Positions 10,355 through 21,476 of a DNA stretch of 64,000 bases are shown here, one piece after another (the first letter of the stretch is position 1; each line of letters begins with the position of its first letter). Under the pieces are notes generated by a model that was not told where the DNA came from, did not search any database, and worked only from the letters and a program-made list of their open reading frames with translations. Location: NCBI RefSeq assembly GCF_001704415.2, contig NC_030817.1, positions 36,839,550-36,903,549 of the forward strand. Reading direction: 5' to 3'. This stretch comes from Capra hircus (Eukaryota > Chordata > Mammalia > Artiodactyla > Bovidae). A program made the position numbers and the translations under genes.

Positions 10355-11172
10355 GAAGTGCATGGAAATATCAATGACCTCAGATATACAGATGACACCA
10401 CCCTTATGGCAGAAAGTGAAGAGGGACTAAAAAGCCTCTTGATGAAAGTGAAAGAGGAGAGTGAAAAAGTTGGCTTAAAGCTCAACATTCAGGAAACTAA
10501 GATCATGGCATCTGGTCCCATCACTTCATGGGAAATAGATGGGGAAACAGTGGAAACAGTGTCAGACGTTATTTTTCTGGGCTCCAAAATCACTGCAGAT
10601 TGTGAGTGCAGCCATGAAATTAAAAGACGCTTACTCCTTGGAAGGAAAGTTATGACCAACCTAGACAGCATATTGAAAATCAGAGACATTACTTTGCCAA
10701 CAAAGGTCCGTCTAGTCAAGGCTATGATTTTTCCAGTGATCATGTATGGATATGAGAGTTGGACTGTGAAGAAGGCTGAGTGCCGAAGAATTGATTCTTT
10801 TGAACTGTGGTGTTGGAGAAGACTCTTGAGAGTCCCTTGGACTGCAAGGAGATCCAACCAGTCCATCCTCAAGGAGATCAGTCCTGGATGTTCATCGGAA
10901 GGACTGATGCTAAAGCTGAAACTCCAATACTTTGGCCACCTCATGCAAAGAGTTGACTCATTAGAAAAGACCCTGATGCTGGGAGTGATTGTGGGCAGGA
11001 GGAGAAGGGGACGACAGAGGATGAGATGGCTGAATGGCATCACTGACTCGATGGACATGAGTTTGAATAAACTCCGGGAGTTGGTGATGGACAGGGAGGC
11101 CTGGCATGCTGTGATTCATGGGGTCGCAAAGAGTTGGACACGAGTGAGTGACTGAACTGAGCTGAACTGAAG
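10355..11172 (+). mobile_element. BovB LINE, 5'-truncated
   Basis: Begins just upstream of the catalytic box (aatatcaatgacctcagata) and ends in ACTGAACTGAGCTGAACTGAA. Inserted in an ancient L1. No clear target duplication. Divergence from the shared BovB text is mostly point changes, without indels in the coding part. Confidence 0.92.
10358..11155 (+). pseudogene. BovB RT C-terminal half, uninterrupted frame
   Basis: 265 codons without a stop or frameshift, from INDLRYTDDTTLMAES to the natural C-terminus HGVAKSWTRVSD. It spans the catalytic box to the end of the protein: the WCWRRLLRVPWTARRSNQ block and the basic GRRRRGRQRMRWLNGI segment are present. The catalytic box is YTDD (Ala to Thr at 10388-10390). 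All of the N-terminal endonuclease and RT fingers are missing. The local ATG is fortuitous and no promoter is visible, so it is a truncated pseudogene despite being open. Confidence 0.88.
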
Positions 11173-11182
11173 TTTGGTAAAA

Positions 11183-11275
11183 GTGAAAGTGAAAGTGAAG
11201 TTGCTCAGTCTTGTCTGACTCTTTGCGACTCCGTGGACTGTAGCCCACCAGGCTCCTCCATCCATGGGATTCTTT
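11183..11275 (-). mobile_element. Bov-A type SINE, 5'-truncated
   Basis: Reversed SINE 3' portion: agtgaaagtgaagttgctcag, gtctgactctttgcgactcc, ccaccaggctcctccatcca. Perfect 10-bp target duplication TTTGGTAAAA at 11173-11182 and 11276-11285. It landed immediately downstream of the BovB tail. Confidence 0.9.
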
Positions 11276-11560
11276 TTTGGTAAAAAATAAATGTTTGGTA
11301 AATAATTCCTAAAGAAAACTTTTAAATTATATAATTCAGATTGTTTGCATTTATATTTATTTTTGCCTAGTTTATCCATCAAAAAGTCTGTTAATTAGGC
11401 AGATTTATGTGTTATCTTTATGTTTTTCTTGTGTATTGTTTAGAATATTAAAACTAATAACGTATTTATTGAAAAACATGCCCTTTATTGATATAAGATG
11501 ACCTAATTTGCCTTCTTTTGGACACTCATGACTCCTGGCTCAGGGAGAGTTTGTCTCTAA

Positions 11561-11988
11561 GTTTCTGTCCTGTAAAGTCTGCCCTTGCCCTTGAATCTCC
11601 TCATTATGCTGCCTTGGAAGGGCTATTCATTAGTAGTGATAAAGTGGGTTCCAACTGGAGACTTCTTAATCTGTCCTATAACTAAATTACCATGTTATTT
11701 ATCATTCAAATCAGGATACTTATGAGAATTAAAGAGGGCTCAATTTCAACTCAGCTGGGACAATGTGTGTAAACCTAGACTGCCTCAGCCAGTAGGATAT
11801 GTGGGTTGCCCTACCTATGACTTACCCACTAGCTTCACAACTACTTTTTCAAATTAGGGAGCATTGGTGGAGCTCTATGATGTTACTTTCTATAACTAAC
11901 ATATATCAACCAAAAATGCAATTTCTAATAACAATAATAATACTGTTTTTTATATTATGAGTTAAATATATCCATTTATCTAGTGCCT
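11561..11988. other. Unique DNA
   Basis: No repeat or gene recognised. Confidence 0.45.
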
Positions 11989-12346
11989 CATTGTCCAGTC
12001 ACTAAGTCATGAATCTTTGCAAACCCATGAGCTGGACTCCATGCCAGACTCCCCTGTCCTCCACTATCCCCCAGAGTTTGCTCAAATTCATGTCTGTTGA
12101 GTAGGTGATGCCATCCAACTATCTCATCCTCTGTCACCCCCTTCTCCTCCTTCCTTCAGCCTTTCCCAGCATCAGAGTCTTTTCCAGTGAGTTGGCTCTT
12201 CACATCAGGTGGTCAAAGTATTGAAGCTTCAGCTTCAGCATGAGTCCTTTCAATGAATATTCAGGGTTGAAGACTCTTGAGACTCCCTTGGCTTGCAAGG
12301 AGATCAAACCAGTCAGTCCTAAGGGAAATCAACTCTGAATATTCAT
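11989..12346 (-). mobile_element. BovB 3' end with inverted 5' piece
   Basis: 11989-12266 is BovB 3' sequence on the minus strand (catgccagactcccctgtcc, tgccatccaactatctcatc, tcagcctttcccagcatcag). 12267-12346 is the next upstream BovB piece in the opposite orientation (gaagactcttgagactccct ... ctgaatattcatt). Both pieces contain the tgaatattcatt word. An imperfect flanking repeat, cattt(atc)tagtgc, suggests one event. Confidence 0.85.
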
Positions 12347-13468
12347 TTAGTGCTTACTATTATGATAATCTGCCCAGGGTTCCCACAGGAAAATGCATAT
12401 ACACTTACAGACTTTGAACTCTTTTCCTTCTCAACATCTCCACCATTGGTCCAAAATTTTGGGAGTTCATTGATATTCTTGAAGGAGAGAGAAGACAGGG
12501 GCCACTGATTGTATTTTCCCATTTCTTTTCCCCTTGCTCCTTCCCCTTCACTCTGCAGTAATGTCCTTTGGTAGTTTCAAAGGTATATATTTTGTCCTTA
12601 AATAGATGGTAAACTCTTTGAGAGGATGAATCGTGTCTCCTAAGTCATTGACATTCCCTACAGCTTCCAGTTGGTGCTTAACCCACATCACCCATCTCAT
12701 GCTGTTTTTTCCTGAATGTACCTATGATTCTATGGGTGAATATAGATTTTTTCAGAACTTTTTAATCTTCCGTGTCTTTGTTGTCATTACAACTTAGCTT
12801 CTGATCCAGTGTTACTATTATAGTTGGATTTTATTCAAATTTTAATCCCACACTTCATCTCTAGTAGCAGATTAAGCAATTGAGCAGTTACATATTTTGC
12901 CTTTCTTTAACCAGAGTGAAATTCTAAGTATTTTAAGATAAACTCTAAATCTGAATGGAGTATGTGTGATGATATAATTTTATATAAATAGGAATCAATC
13001 TTGAATAGCTGAATTACAAACTGAAAAGAGCCATTTAGGCACTATTAGATCATCTAGACATCCTTAGCAATGCATCAACTAGATGGATGCTTACATCGCT
13101 CTTCTTTGCCTTCTGTCTTTAATTGTGCAATTATTATTTGATTGATTATTAAATTGCATTTTATTGACTAAAATTTCCACTTGAACAACAAGCTTAAAAA
13201 TTTTTATCTATTTCCTTATGTGAGGAAAGATGTGGCATGTTATTTATAATGCCTTAAAGACAGAAAGTAGGAAGCAGAATTTTAAAAGGTTTATTCTAGT
13301 TAAATATAAGCCTTAACCTTTGTAATTGATTTTTATCTGATAACTGGAGAGAAATTCGATACTTTCAGTTCAGCACATCATTTATTCAGACTTTGCCCAT
13401 TAAATTTCACCTCCATTTTGTGCCAGATGAACTGATCAAAATTGGTATGATTGTGTGTTGTTTCATCT
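12347..13468. other. Unique DNA
   Basis: No repeat or gene recognised. Confidence 0.45.
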
Positions 13469-13480
13469 TTTTACTAGAGA

Positions 13481-13507
13481 AAGTGAAAGTGAAGTCATGT
13501 CTGACTC
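13481..13507 (-). mobile_element. 27-bp SINE tail insertion
   Basis: The inserted bases are only the extreme 3' end of a Bov SINE in reverse (aagtgaaagtgaag + tcatgtctgactc). They are bounded by TTTTACTAGAGA at 13469-13480 and 13508-13519, a 12-bp direct repeat best read as a target-site duplication. Compared with other copies, 8 bases around gagcgact are missing inside. Confidence 0.8.
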
Positions 13508-13674
13508 TTTTACTAGAGAGAATAGCAAAAAGAAGATAGTCACTTTTGTGTAGATTATAAGTTCCTCAAAGGCAGTACATGAACCTTAAGCTTCTTTGTA
13601 TTATTTCTTCTACTTACTTGATACCTAGCACAATTTCCTGTACATGGCCCCTATTTACTATGGGCCATGAACTG

Positions 13675-13876
13675 TCATGGCTCAGAGGTTAAAGCGTCTG
13701 CCTGGAATGAGGGAGACCCAGGTTCTATCCCTGGGTCAGGAAGATCTCCTAGAGAAGGAAATGGCAATCCACTCCAGTACTCTTGCCTGGAGAATCCCAT
13801 GGAGGGAGGAGCCTGGTAGGCTATAGTCCATGGGGTTGCAGAGTTGGACATGACTGAGTGACTTCACTTCACTTCA
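13675..13876 (+). mobile_element. Bov-tA SINE
   Basis: tRNA-derived head (tggctcagaggttaaagcgtc, with the B-box-like ggttctatccctggg) joined to a Bov-A body and ttcacttcacttcac tail. Near-perfect flanking repeat CATGAACTG / CGTGAACTG at 13666-13674 and 13877-13885. Confidence 0.92.
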
Positions 13877-13885
13877 CGTGAACTG

Positions 13886-14749
13886 CCAACTTGAACTAAA
13901 TTTTTATTACCTGTTTTAGCAGCCTTGGGAAATAGTATTTGTAAGAGGATTGAAGAAGCTTCTCATCCTAAGAGTTTTCTTACTTCACGTTCAGCTCATA
14001 CTTAGCTTTGTCTTTTTCACAATATCATTACATTTAATCTTAGGACTTCCTCTGATGAAAGCAAAAAGTCAAATTAGCAACTTACTCTCAAGTGCATGCC
14101 TTTCTTTTTAGCTATGTAACTTTCTGAATCTAGTATTCTGAAAAGATAAAATGGTAATAAAATGTTATCTGCTGAGTTTTGTTCAGCCAACACTTCTGCC
14201 ACAAATTTCTCACCTAAAACCATTATCCTGCTTGGACCTTTGCTTTCTTCTTGTGTAAAATGGGTTCAGTAAATTGCCAATGAAGTGGAAAGAGCATCTA
14301 TAAAGCAAGCCTAATTATTCATTGTTTGATAGGTTTTGTATCATGAATGTCTTAGGATTGCATTTCTATGCTAAGGCAACAACAGAATTTTTTTCTTTCT
14401 AACATACAGGACATAGTAATTACCATGAAAAAAAAGGTAAAGTGTGTGAAGTTTTTATATTTAACACTTCCATACACATGCGCAAAGCTACAGATAAGTC
14501 TGAGCAAAGCATCAATAGTCTAAATCTTGGATTAGATTAGGTTTCCCATTTCCTGCAGAGCGATTTTTTTTCTGAACTTTCTACCAGTTGCACAATCATT
14601 CAGATATATTCATGTAAGATTTCCCTCTTGAGAAAATATCTCAAAATAAAGTGGCAAAGTACAAGTTTTCAGATGTACTGCTGCTCTTGGGCAGTTTTCA
14701 CTGTGTTTTAAAATCTGTGTGCAAATCAGCCATATAATTATTGCTATGT
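13886..14749. other. Unique DNA, faint MIR
   Basis: Mostly unrecognised. At 14230-14285 gacctttgctttcttcttgtgtaaaatgg is a possible MIR core, too short for a firm call. Confidence 0.4.
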
Positions 14750-14761
14750 AAAGGTAAAAAT

Positions 14762-14939
14762 TGAGGGTAGGAGGTGAAGGGGGCAATAGAGGATGAGGCG
14801 GTTGGACAGCAACACTGACTCAATGGACATGAATTTGGGCAAACTCTGGGTGATAGTAAAGGACAGGGAAGCCTGGTGTGCTGCTGTCCATGGGGTCGCA
14901 AAGAGTCAGACTTGACTTAGCAACTGAGCAACAACAACA
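14762..14939 (+). mobile_element. BovB 3' end with CAA tail
   Basis: BovB terminus only (ttgagggtaggaggtgaagg ... gcctggtgtgctgctgtcca) ending in (CAA)n. Perfect 12-bp target duplication AAAGGTAAAAAT at 14750-14761 and 14940-14951. This shows that BovB uses duplications of this size. Confidence 0.93.
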
Positions 14940-15044
14940 AAAGGTAAAAATATTATTTCTGCATTGCATATTCCCCAAATCAATATCAATATTTTACTGT
15001 GTGAAATCTGCAAATCCACCTTCAACAATGCATTATGAGGGAAG

Positions 15045-15260
15045 GAGTACAGCTCTTAGAATCAGAAGCTTGACTTTAAGAGTGGGATCTATGGGATTTT
15101 AGGGAAGGTTTGATATCTATCCATCTCTTTCCCATCTACCAAAACAACTAATAAAGTCTAACTCACAAGATTGCTGTAAGGGATAAAGTAAAATAATGTA
15201 TGATAAGAAATCCATTACATACAGTAGGGTGTTCTACAGAAATGGGCATTTATTATCATA
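15045..15260 (+). mobile_element. MIR SINE
   Basis: Diverged MIR: acagctcttagaatcagaagcttga, a degraded ctctttcccatctaccaaaac core, aactcacaagattgctgtaaggg, and a tail acatacagtagggtgttc...aatgggc. Confidence 0.65.
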
Positions 15261-15345
15261 TTTCATCATATTCTTTGTTAGGTTTGAAGCCTCCAATTTT
15301 TCCTCCTCTCTGTTGTTCTGGACTATACTGGCTGCTATTTGGTGT

Positions 15346-15556
15346 GTATATGCTCAGTTGTGTCTGAGTCTTTGCAACCCCATGGACTGTAGCCTGACAG
15401 GTTCCTCTGTCCTTGGAATTTTCCAGGCAAGAATACTGGAGTGGGTTGCTATTTCATACTCCAGACTGATCTTCCTGACCCAGGGATCAGACCTGAGTCT
15501 CTTGTGTTTCCTGCATTGGCAGGCAGATTCTTTACCACTAGCACCACTGGGAAAGC
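15346..15556 (-). mobile_element. Bov-tA SINE
   Basis: Reversed Bov-tA: tgctcagttgtgtctgagtc at its 3' side, aagaatactggagtgggttg in the body, and ttaccactagcaccactggg at the tRNA head. No clean target duplication. Confidence 0.92.
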
Positions 15557-16134
15557 CTATTATTGTGATGATGACTCACCAACAAATTCAAGAAACGGTT
15601 ATATCTTTGACTGGTTATAAGTTCTTCAAGATTTGAAATATTCTCATCCTTGAGGTACAACTGGTGACAATTGTATTAACAAATGTTCCTGTGATTCTAT
15701 ACTAGTCCTAGATCAGATCTATACTCCTTTGCTTTCCTCAAGGTATTTTGCAAGGTTATATAAATAACCTGAGGGCAAAATTCTCCTTAAAGTCCATCAG
15801 ACTTTCTAGGATTCAAGGTATATAACTCAGGACCTTGATCTTGTGCTCACTTACTCTGTTTCCTCACAACTGTATGAAACTGTGATTTTTAATAAAAAGT
15901 ACAAGAATCTTTATACATTTGCTTTACAGAGTTGACTCCCTAGGGAAAAGCCATCCAGGTGTCCTGACAATTGAAGCTGAGAAGAACTTCAGAACGCAGG
16001 TTCTAGACTGCATTTCTACACCATACTGACTAGGTGGAAATCAGGATCCAACTCTTTCCCCTTCATTTTCCTAATCGGCCTAGGCTCCACCCTCTTTCAG
16101 CCTTCTCAGTGTTCCATAGATTTTTTTCTTATTT
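15557..16134. other. Unique DNA left of the large L1
   Basis: No repeat or gene recognised. Confidence 0.45.
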
Positions 16135-16379
16135 AAAAATGGTAAATCTTTTTCCAGCCCTTCATTTTCAGTCTGTATGTGTCCCCTGTTTTGAGGTGGG
16201 TCTCTTGTAGACGACATATATAGGGGTCTTGTTTTTATATCCATTCAGCCAGTCTTTGTCTTTTGGTTGGGGCATTCAACCCATTTATGTTTAAGGTAAT
16301 TATTGATAAGTATGATCCTTGTTGCCATTTGCTTTATTGTTTTGGGTTCGAGTTTATACACCCTTTTTGTATTTCCTGT

Positions 16380-17292
16380 CTAGAGAATATCTTTTAGCGT
16401 TTGTTGGAGAGCTGGTTTGGTGATGCTGAATTCTCTCAGCTTTTGCTTGTCTGTAAATCTTTTGATTCATATTTGAATGAGATCCTTGCTGGGTAGTAAT
16501 CTGGGCTGTAGATTATTTTCTTTCATCACTTTAAGTATGTCTTGCCATTCCTCCTGGCTTGAAGAGTTTCTATTGAAAGATCAGCTGTTATCCTTATGGG
16601 AATCCCCTTGTGTGTTATTTGTTATTTTTCCCTTGCTGCTTTTAATATTTGTTCTTTGTGTTTGATCTTTGTTAATTTGATTAATATGTGTCTTGGGGTG
16701 TTTCGCCTTGGGTTTATCCTGTTTGGGACTCTCTGGGTTTCTTGGACTTGGGTGATTATTTCCTTCCCCATTTTAGGGAAGTTTTCAACTATTATCTCCT
16801 CAAGGATTTTCTCACGGTCTTTCTTTTTGTCTTCTTCTTCTGGGACTCCTATGATTCGAATGTTGGGGCGTTTAACACTGTCCTGGAGGTCTCTGAAATT
16901 GTCCTCATTTCTTTTAATTTGTTTTTCTTTTTTCCTCTCTGATTCATTTATTTCTACCATTCTATCTTCTAATTCACTAATCTTATCTCCTGCCTCTGTT
17001 ATTCTACTATTTATTGCCTCCAGAGTGTTTTTTTTAATCTCATTTATTGCATTATTCATTATATATTGACTCTTTTTTATTTCTTCTAGGTCCTTGTTAA
17101 ACCTTTCTTCTCAATTCTTGTCTCCAGGCTATTTATCTGTGATTCCATTTTGATTTCAAGATTTTGGATCATTTTCACTATCATTATTCAGAATTCTTTA
17201 TCAGGTAGATTCCCTATCTCTTCTTCTTTTGTTTGGTTTGGTGGGCATTTATCCTGTTCCTTTACCTGCTGGGTATTCCTCTGTCTCTTCAT
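16380..17292 (-). pseudogene. L1 ORF1 pseudogene (RNA-binding protein)
   Basis: L1 ORF1p is the trimeric RNA chaperone that packages L1 RNA in the cytoplasm. Start ATG at 17292 (MKRQRNTQQ), stop TAG at 16382-16380 after KDIL. Recognisable in order: acidic N-terminus; a coiled coil with heptads (ITEAGDKISELEDRMVEINE); an RRM-like core with NIRIIGVPEEEDK; FPKMGKEI; NPRRNTPRHILIKL; and a C-terminal block beginning ITKPALQQ. Damage: an EF-stop in the N-terminal part at about 17198 (CGA to TGA), a frameshift near 17108, and another lesion before the C-terminal block. The open piece 16622-17059 is the coiled coil plus RRM. It sits in the inverted part of the element. Confidence 0.9.
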
Positions 17293-17375
17293 CTTGTTTA
17301 TATTGCTGAGTTTGGGGTATCCTTTCTGTATTCTGGCAGTTTGTGGAGTTCTGTATATTGTGGAGTTTCCTCACA

Positions 17376-20300
17376 TACAGACTGAAAATGAAGGGCCAGA
17401 AAAAGATTTTCCATGCAAATAGAGACCAAAAGAAAGCAGGAGTAGCAATACTCATATCAGATAAAATAAACTTTAAAACAAAGGCTGTGAAAAGAGACAA
17501 AGAAGGCCACTACGTAATGATCAAAGGATCAATCCAAGAAAAAGATATAACAATTATAAATATATATGCACCCAACATAGGAGCACCACAATATGTAAGA
17601 CAAATGCTAACAAGTATGAAAGGGGAAATTAACAATAACACAATAATGGAGACTTTAATACCCACTCACACCTATGGACAGATCAACTAAACAGAAAATT
17701 AAAAAGGAAACACAAACTTTAAGTGATAAAATAGACCAGTTAGAGCTAATTGATATCTATAGGACATTTCATCCCCAAACAATGAATTTCACCTTTTTCT
17801 CAAGTGCACACGGAAACTTCTTCAGGATAGATCACATCCTGGGCCATAAATCTAGCCTTGGTAAATTCAAAAAAATAAGAATTAAAGATTTTAAAATTAA
17901 AAAAAAATAAAGATAAAGCAAAAAAAAAAAAACAAAAAAACAACCCACAAAAAAATTGAAATCATTCCAAGCATCTTTTCTGACCACAATGCAGTAAGAT
18001 TAGATCTCAATTACAGGAGAAAAACTATTAAAAATTCCAACATATGGAGGCTGAAAAACACGCTGCTGAATAACCAACAAATCACAGAAGAAATCAAAAA
18101 AGAAATCAAAATATGCATAGAAATGAATGAAAATGAAAACACAACAACCTGTGGGACACTGTAAAAGCAGTGCTAAGGGGAAAGTTCATAGCAATACAGG
18201 CATACCTCAAGAAACAAGAAAAAAGTCAAATAAATAACCTAACTGTACACCTAAAGCAACTAGAAAAGGAAGAAGTGAAGAACCCCAGGGTTAGTAGAAG
18301 GAAAGAGATCTTAAAAATTAAGGCAGAAATAAATGCAAAAGAAACAAAGGAGACCATAGCAAAAATCAACAAAGCCAAAAGCTGGTTCTTTGAAAGGATA
18401 AATAAAATTGACAAACCATTAGCCAGACTCATCAAGAAACAAAGGGAGAAAAATCAAATCAATAAAATTAGAAATGAAAATGGAGAGATCACAACAGACA
18501 ACACAGAAATACAGAGGATCATAAGAGACTACTATCAGCAATTATATGCCAATAAAATGGACAATGTGGAAGAAATGGACAAATTCTTAGAAAAGTACAT
18601 CTTTCCAAAACTGAACCAGGAATAAATAGAAAATCTTAACAGAACCATCATAAGCACAGAAGTTGAAACTGTAATCAGAAATCTTCCAGCAAACAAAAGC
18701 CCAGGTCCAGACGGCTTCACAGTTGAATTCTACCAAAAATTTAGAGAAGCGCTACACCTATCCTACTCAAACTCTTCCAGAAAATTGCAGAGGAAGGTAA
18801 ACTTCCAAACTCATTCTGTGAGGCCACCATCACCCTAATACCAAAACCTGACAAAGATGCCACAAAAAAAGGAAAACTTCAGGCCAATATCACTAATGAA
18901 CATAGATGCAAAAATCCTTAACAAAATTCTAGCAATCAGAATCCAACAACACATTAAAAAGATCATACACCATGACCAAGTGGGCTTTATCCCAGGGATG
19001 CAAGGATTCTTCAATATCCACAAATCAATCAATATAATTCACCACATTAACAAATTGAAAAATAAAAGCCATATGATTATCTCAATAGATGCAGAGAAAG
19101 CCGTTGACAAAATTCAACATCCATTTATGATAAAAACTCTCCAGAAAGCAAGAATACAAGGAACATACCTCAACTTAATAAAAGCTATATATGACAAACC
19201 CACAGCAAACATTATCCTCAATGGTGAAAAATTGAAAGCATTTCCCCTAACGTCAGGAACAAGACAAGGGTGCCCACTTTCACCATTACTATTCAACATA
19301 GTTTTGGAAATTTTGGCCACAGCAATCAGAGCAGAAAAAGAAATAAAAGGAATCCAAATTGGAAAAGAAGAAGTAAAACTCTCACTGTGCAGATGACATG
19401 ATCCTCTACATAGAAAACCCTAAAGACTCCACCAGAAAATTACTAGAGCTAATCAATGAATATAGTAAAGTTGCAGGATATAAAATCAACACACAGAAAT
19501 CCCTTGCATTCCTATACACTAATAATGAGAAAATAGAAAGACAAATTAAGGAAACAATTCCATTCACCATTGCAACGAAAAGAATAAAATACTTAAGAAT
19601 ATATCTACCTAAAGAAACTAAAGACCTATATATAGAAAACTATAAAACACTGATGAAAGAAATCAAAAAGGACACTAATAGATGGAGAAATATACCATGT
19701 TCATGGATTGGAAGAATCAATATAGTGAAAATGAGTATACTACCCAAAGCAATTTATAGATTCAATGCAATCCCTATCAAGCTACCAACGGCATTTTTCA
19801 CAGAGCTAGAACAAATAATTTCACAATTTGTATGGAAATACAAAAAACCTCGAATAGCCAAAGCAGTCTTGAGAAAGAAGAATGGAACTGGAGGAATCAA
19901 ACTGCCTGACTTCAGGCTCTACTACAAAGCTACAGTCATCAAGACAGTATGGTACTGGCACAAAGACAAAAATATAGATCAGTGGACAAAATAGAAAGCC
20001 CAGAGATAAATCTACGCACCTATGGACACCTTATCTTTGAAAAAAGAGGCAAGAATATACAATGGATTAAAGACAATCTCTTTAACAAGTGGTGCTGGGA
20101 AAACTGGTCAACCACTTGTAAAAGAATGAAATTAGAACACTTTCTAACACCATACACAAAAATAAACTCAAAATGGATTAAAGATCTAAACCTAAGACCA
20201 GAAACTATAATACTCTTAGAGGAGAACATAGGCAAAACACTCTCCAACATACATCACAGCAGAATCCTCTATGACCCACCTCCCAGAATATTGGAAATAA

Positions 20301-21000
20301 AAGCAAAAATAAACAAATGGGACCTAACTAAACTTAAAAGCTTCTGCACAACAAAGAAAACTATAAGCAAGGTGAAAAGACAGCCTTCGGAATGGGAGAA
20401 AATAATAGCAAGTGAAGCAACTGACAAACAACTAATCTCAAAAATATACAAGCAACTCCTGCAGCTTAATTCCAGAAAAATAAACGACCCAATCAAAAAA
20501 ATGGTCCAAAGAACTAGACATTTCTCCAAAGAAGACATGCAGATGGCTAACAAACACATGAAAAGATGCTCAACATCACTCATTATCAGAGAAATGCAAA
20601 TCAAAACCACAATGAGGTACCACTTCACGCCAGTCAGAATGGCTGTGATGCAAAAGTCTACAAGCAATAAATGCTGGAGAGGGTGTGGAGAAAAGGGAAC
20701 CCTCTTACACTGTTGGTGGGAATGCAAACTAGTACAGCCACTATGGAGAACAGTGTGGAGATTCCTTCAAAAACTGGAAATAGAACTGCCTTGTGACCCA
20801 GAAATCCCACTGCTGGGCATACACACCGAGGAAACCAGAATTGAAAGAGACACATGTACCCCAATGTTCATCGTAGCACTGTCTATAATAGACAGAACAT
20901 GGAAGCAACCTAGATGTCCACCAGCAGATGGATGGATAAGAAAGCTGTGACACAATGGAGTATTACTCAGCCATTAAAAAAATACATTTGAATCAGTTTT
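17376..21000 (+). pseudogene. L1 ORF2 pseudogene (endonuclease-reverse transcriptase)
   Basis: ORF2p nicks target DNA and copies L1 RNA at the nick. Here the sense copy starts inside the endonuclease (RLKMKG; KKAGVAILISDK; HYVMIKGS). Its first codons lie in the inverted part. Lesions seen: loss at the GDFN endonuclease motif (~17648); a 71-bp L1-tail insertion at 17877-17947; a frameshift near 18155; a stop after KLNQE (18624); a shift near 18752; loss of two bases in the FADD catalytic box (~19391), leaving CR-stop / ADDMILY; a shift in DQWNK (~19990); and a stop after WIRKL (20950). The zinc-knuckle-like C-terminus (CWRGCGEKGTLLHCWWEC) is intact at about 20673-20745. Confidence 0.92.
17877..17947 (+). 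mobile_element. 71-bp L1 3'-end insertion inside ORF2
   Basis: Interrupts ORF2 between ggtaaattcaaaaaaat and the rejoined aaaaaattgaaatc. It begins aagaattaaagattttaaaa, identical to the L1 terminus at 7749-7768, then an A-rich tail. Target duplication CAAAAAAAT at 17868-17876 and 17948-17956. Only about 25 bases of L1 precede the tail. Confidence 0.85.
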
Positions 21001-21476
21001 AAAGAGGTGGATGAAACTGGAGCCTATTATACAGAGTGAAGTAAGCCAGAAAGAAAAACACCAATACATATACTAACGCATATATATGGAATTTGGAAAG
21101 ATAGTAATGATAACCCTGTATGAGAGACAGCAAAAGAGACACAGATGTATAGAACAGTCTTTTGGACTCTGTGGGAGAGGGAGAGAGTGGGATGATCTGG
21201 GAGAATGTTATTGAAACATGTATAATATCACATATGAAATGAATCGCCAGTCCAGGTTCAATGCATGATACTGGATGCTTGGGGCTGGTGCACTGAGACG
21301 ACCCAGAGGGATGGTACGGGGAGGGAAGAGGGAGGGAGTTTCAGGATGGAGAACACATGTATACCTGTGGCGGATTCATGTTGATGTATGGCAAAACCAA
21401 TACAATATTGTAAAGTAATTAACCTCCAATTAAAATAAATAAATTTATATTTTGAAAAAATGGTAACTCTATTTTA

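Larger units (their letters stand above)
9721..11560 (-). mobile_element. Ancient L1 ORF2 remnant, interrupted
   Basis: Between the younger insertions the plus strand shows reversed, decayed L1 ORF2 text: ttcactgtggtcagagaatgc (10242 on), ggtcacttgaaaaggaagtg (10340 on), tgccctttattgatataagatgac (11479 on). It hosts a Bov-A2 (9969-10222), a BovB (10355-11172) and a short SINE piece (11183-11275). Limits are approximate. Confidence 0.5.
16146..21455 (+). mobile_element. Ruminant L1, 5'-inverted (twin-primed), ~5.3 kb
   Basis: Two-part L1. 16146 to about 17373 is antisense and holds the end of the 5'-UTR, all of ORF1 and the first part of ORF2. About 17374-21455 is sense and runs from the start of ORF2 through the 3'-UTR (aatcgccagtccaggttcaa, gtgcactgagacgacccaga) to an A-rich end at taaaataaataaa. 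Target duplication AAAAATGGTAA at 16135-16145 and 21456-21466. About 41 bases around the LKMKG codons of ORF2 occur in both parts, at 16141-16181 and 17372-17412. Both ORFs are broken, so it is dead. Confidence 0.96.
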
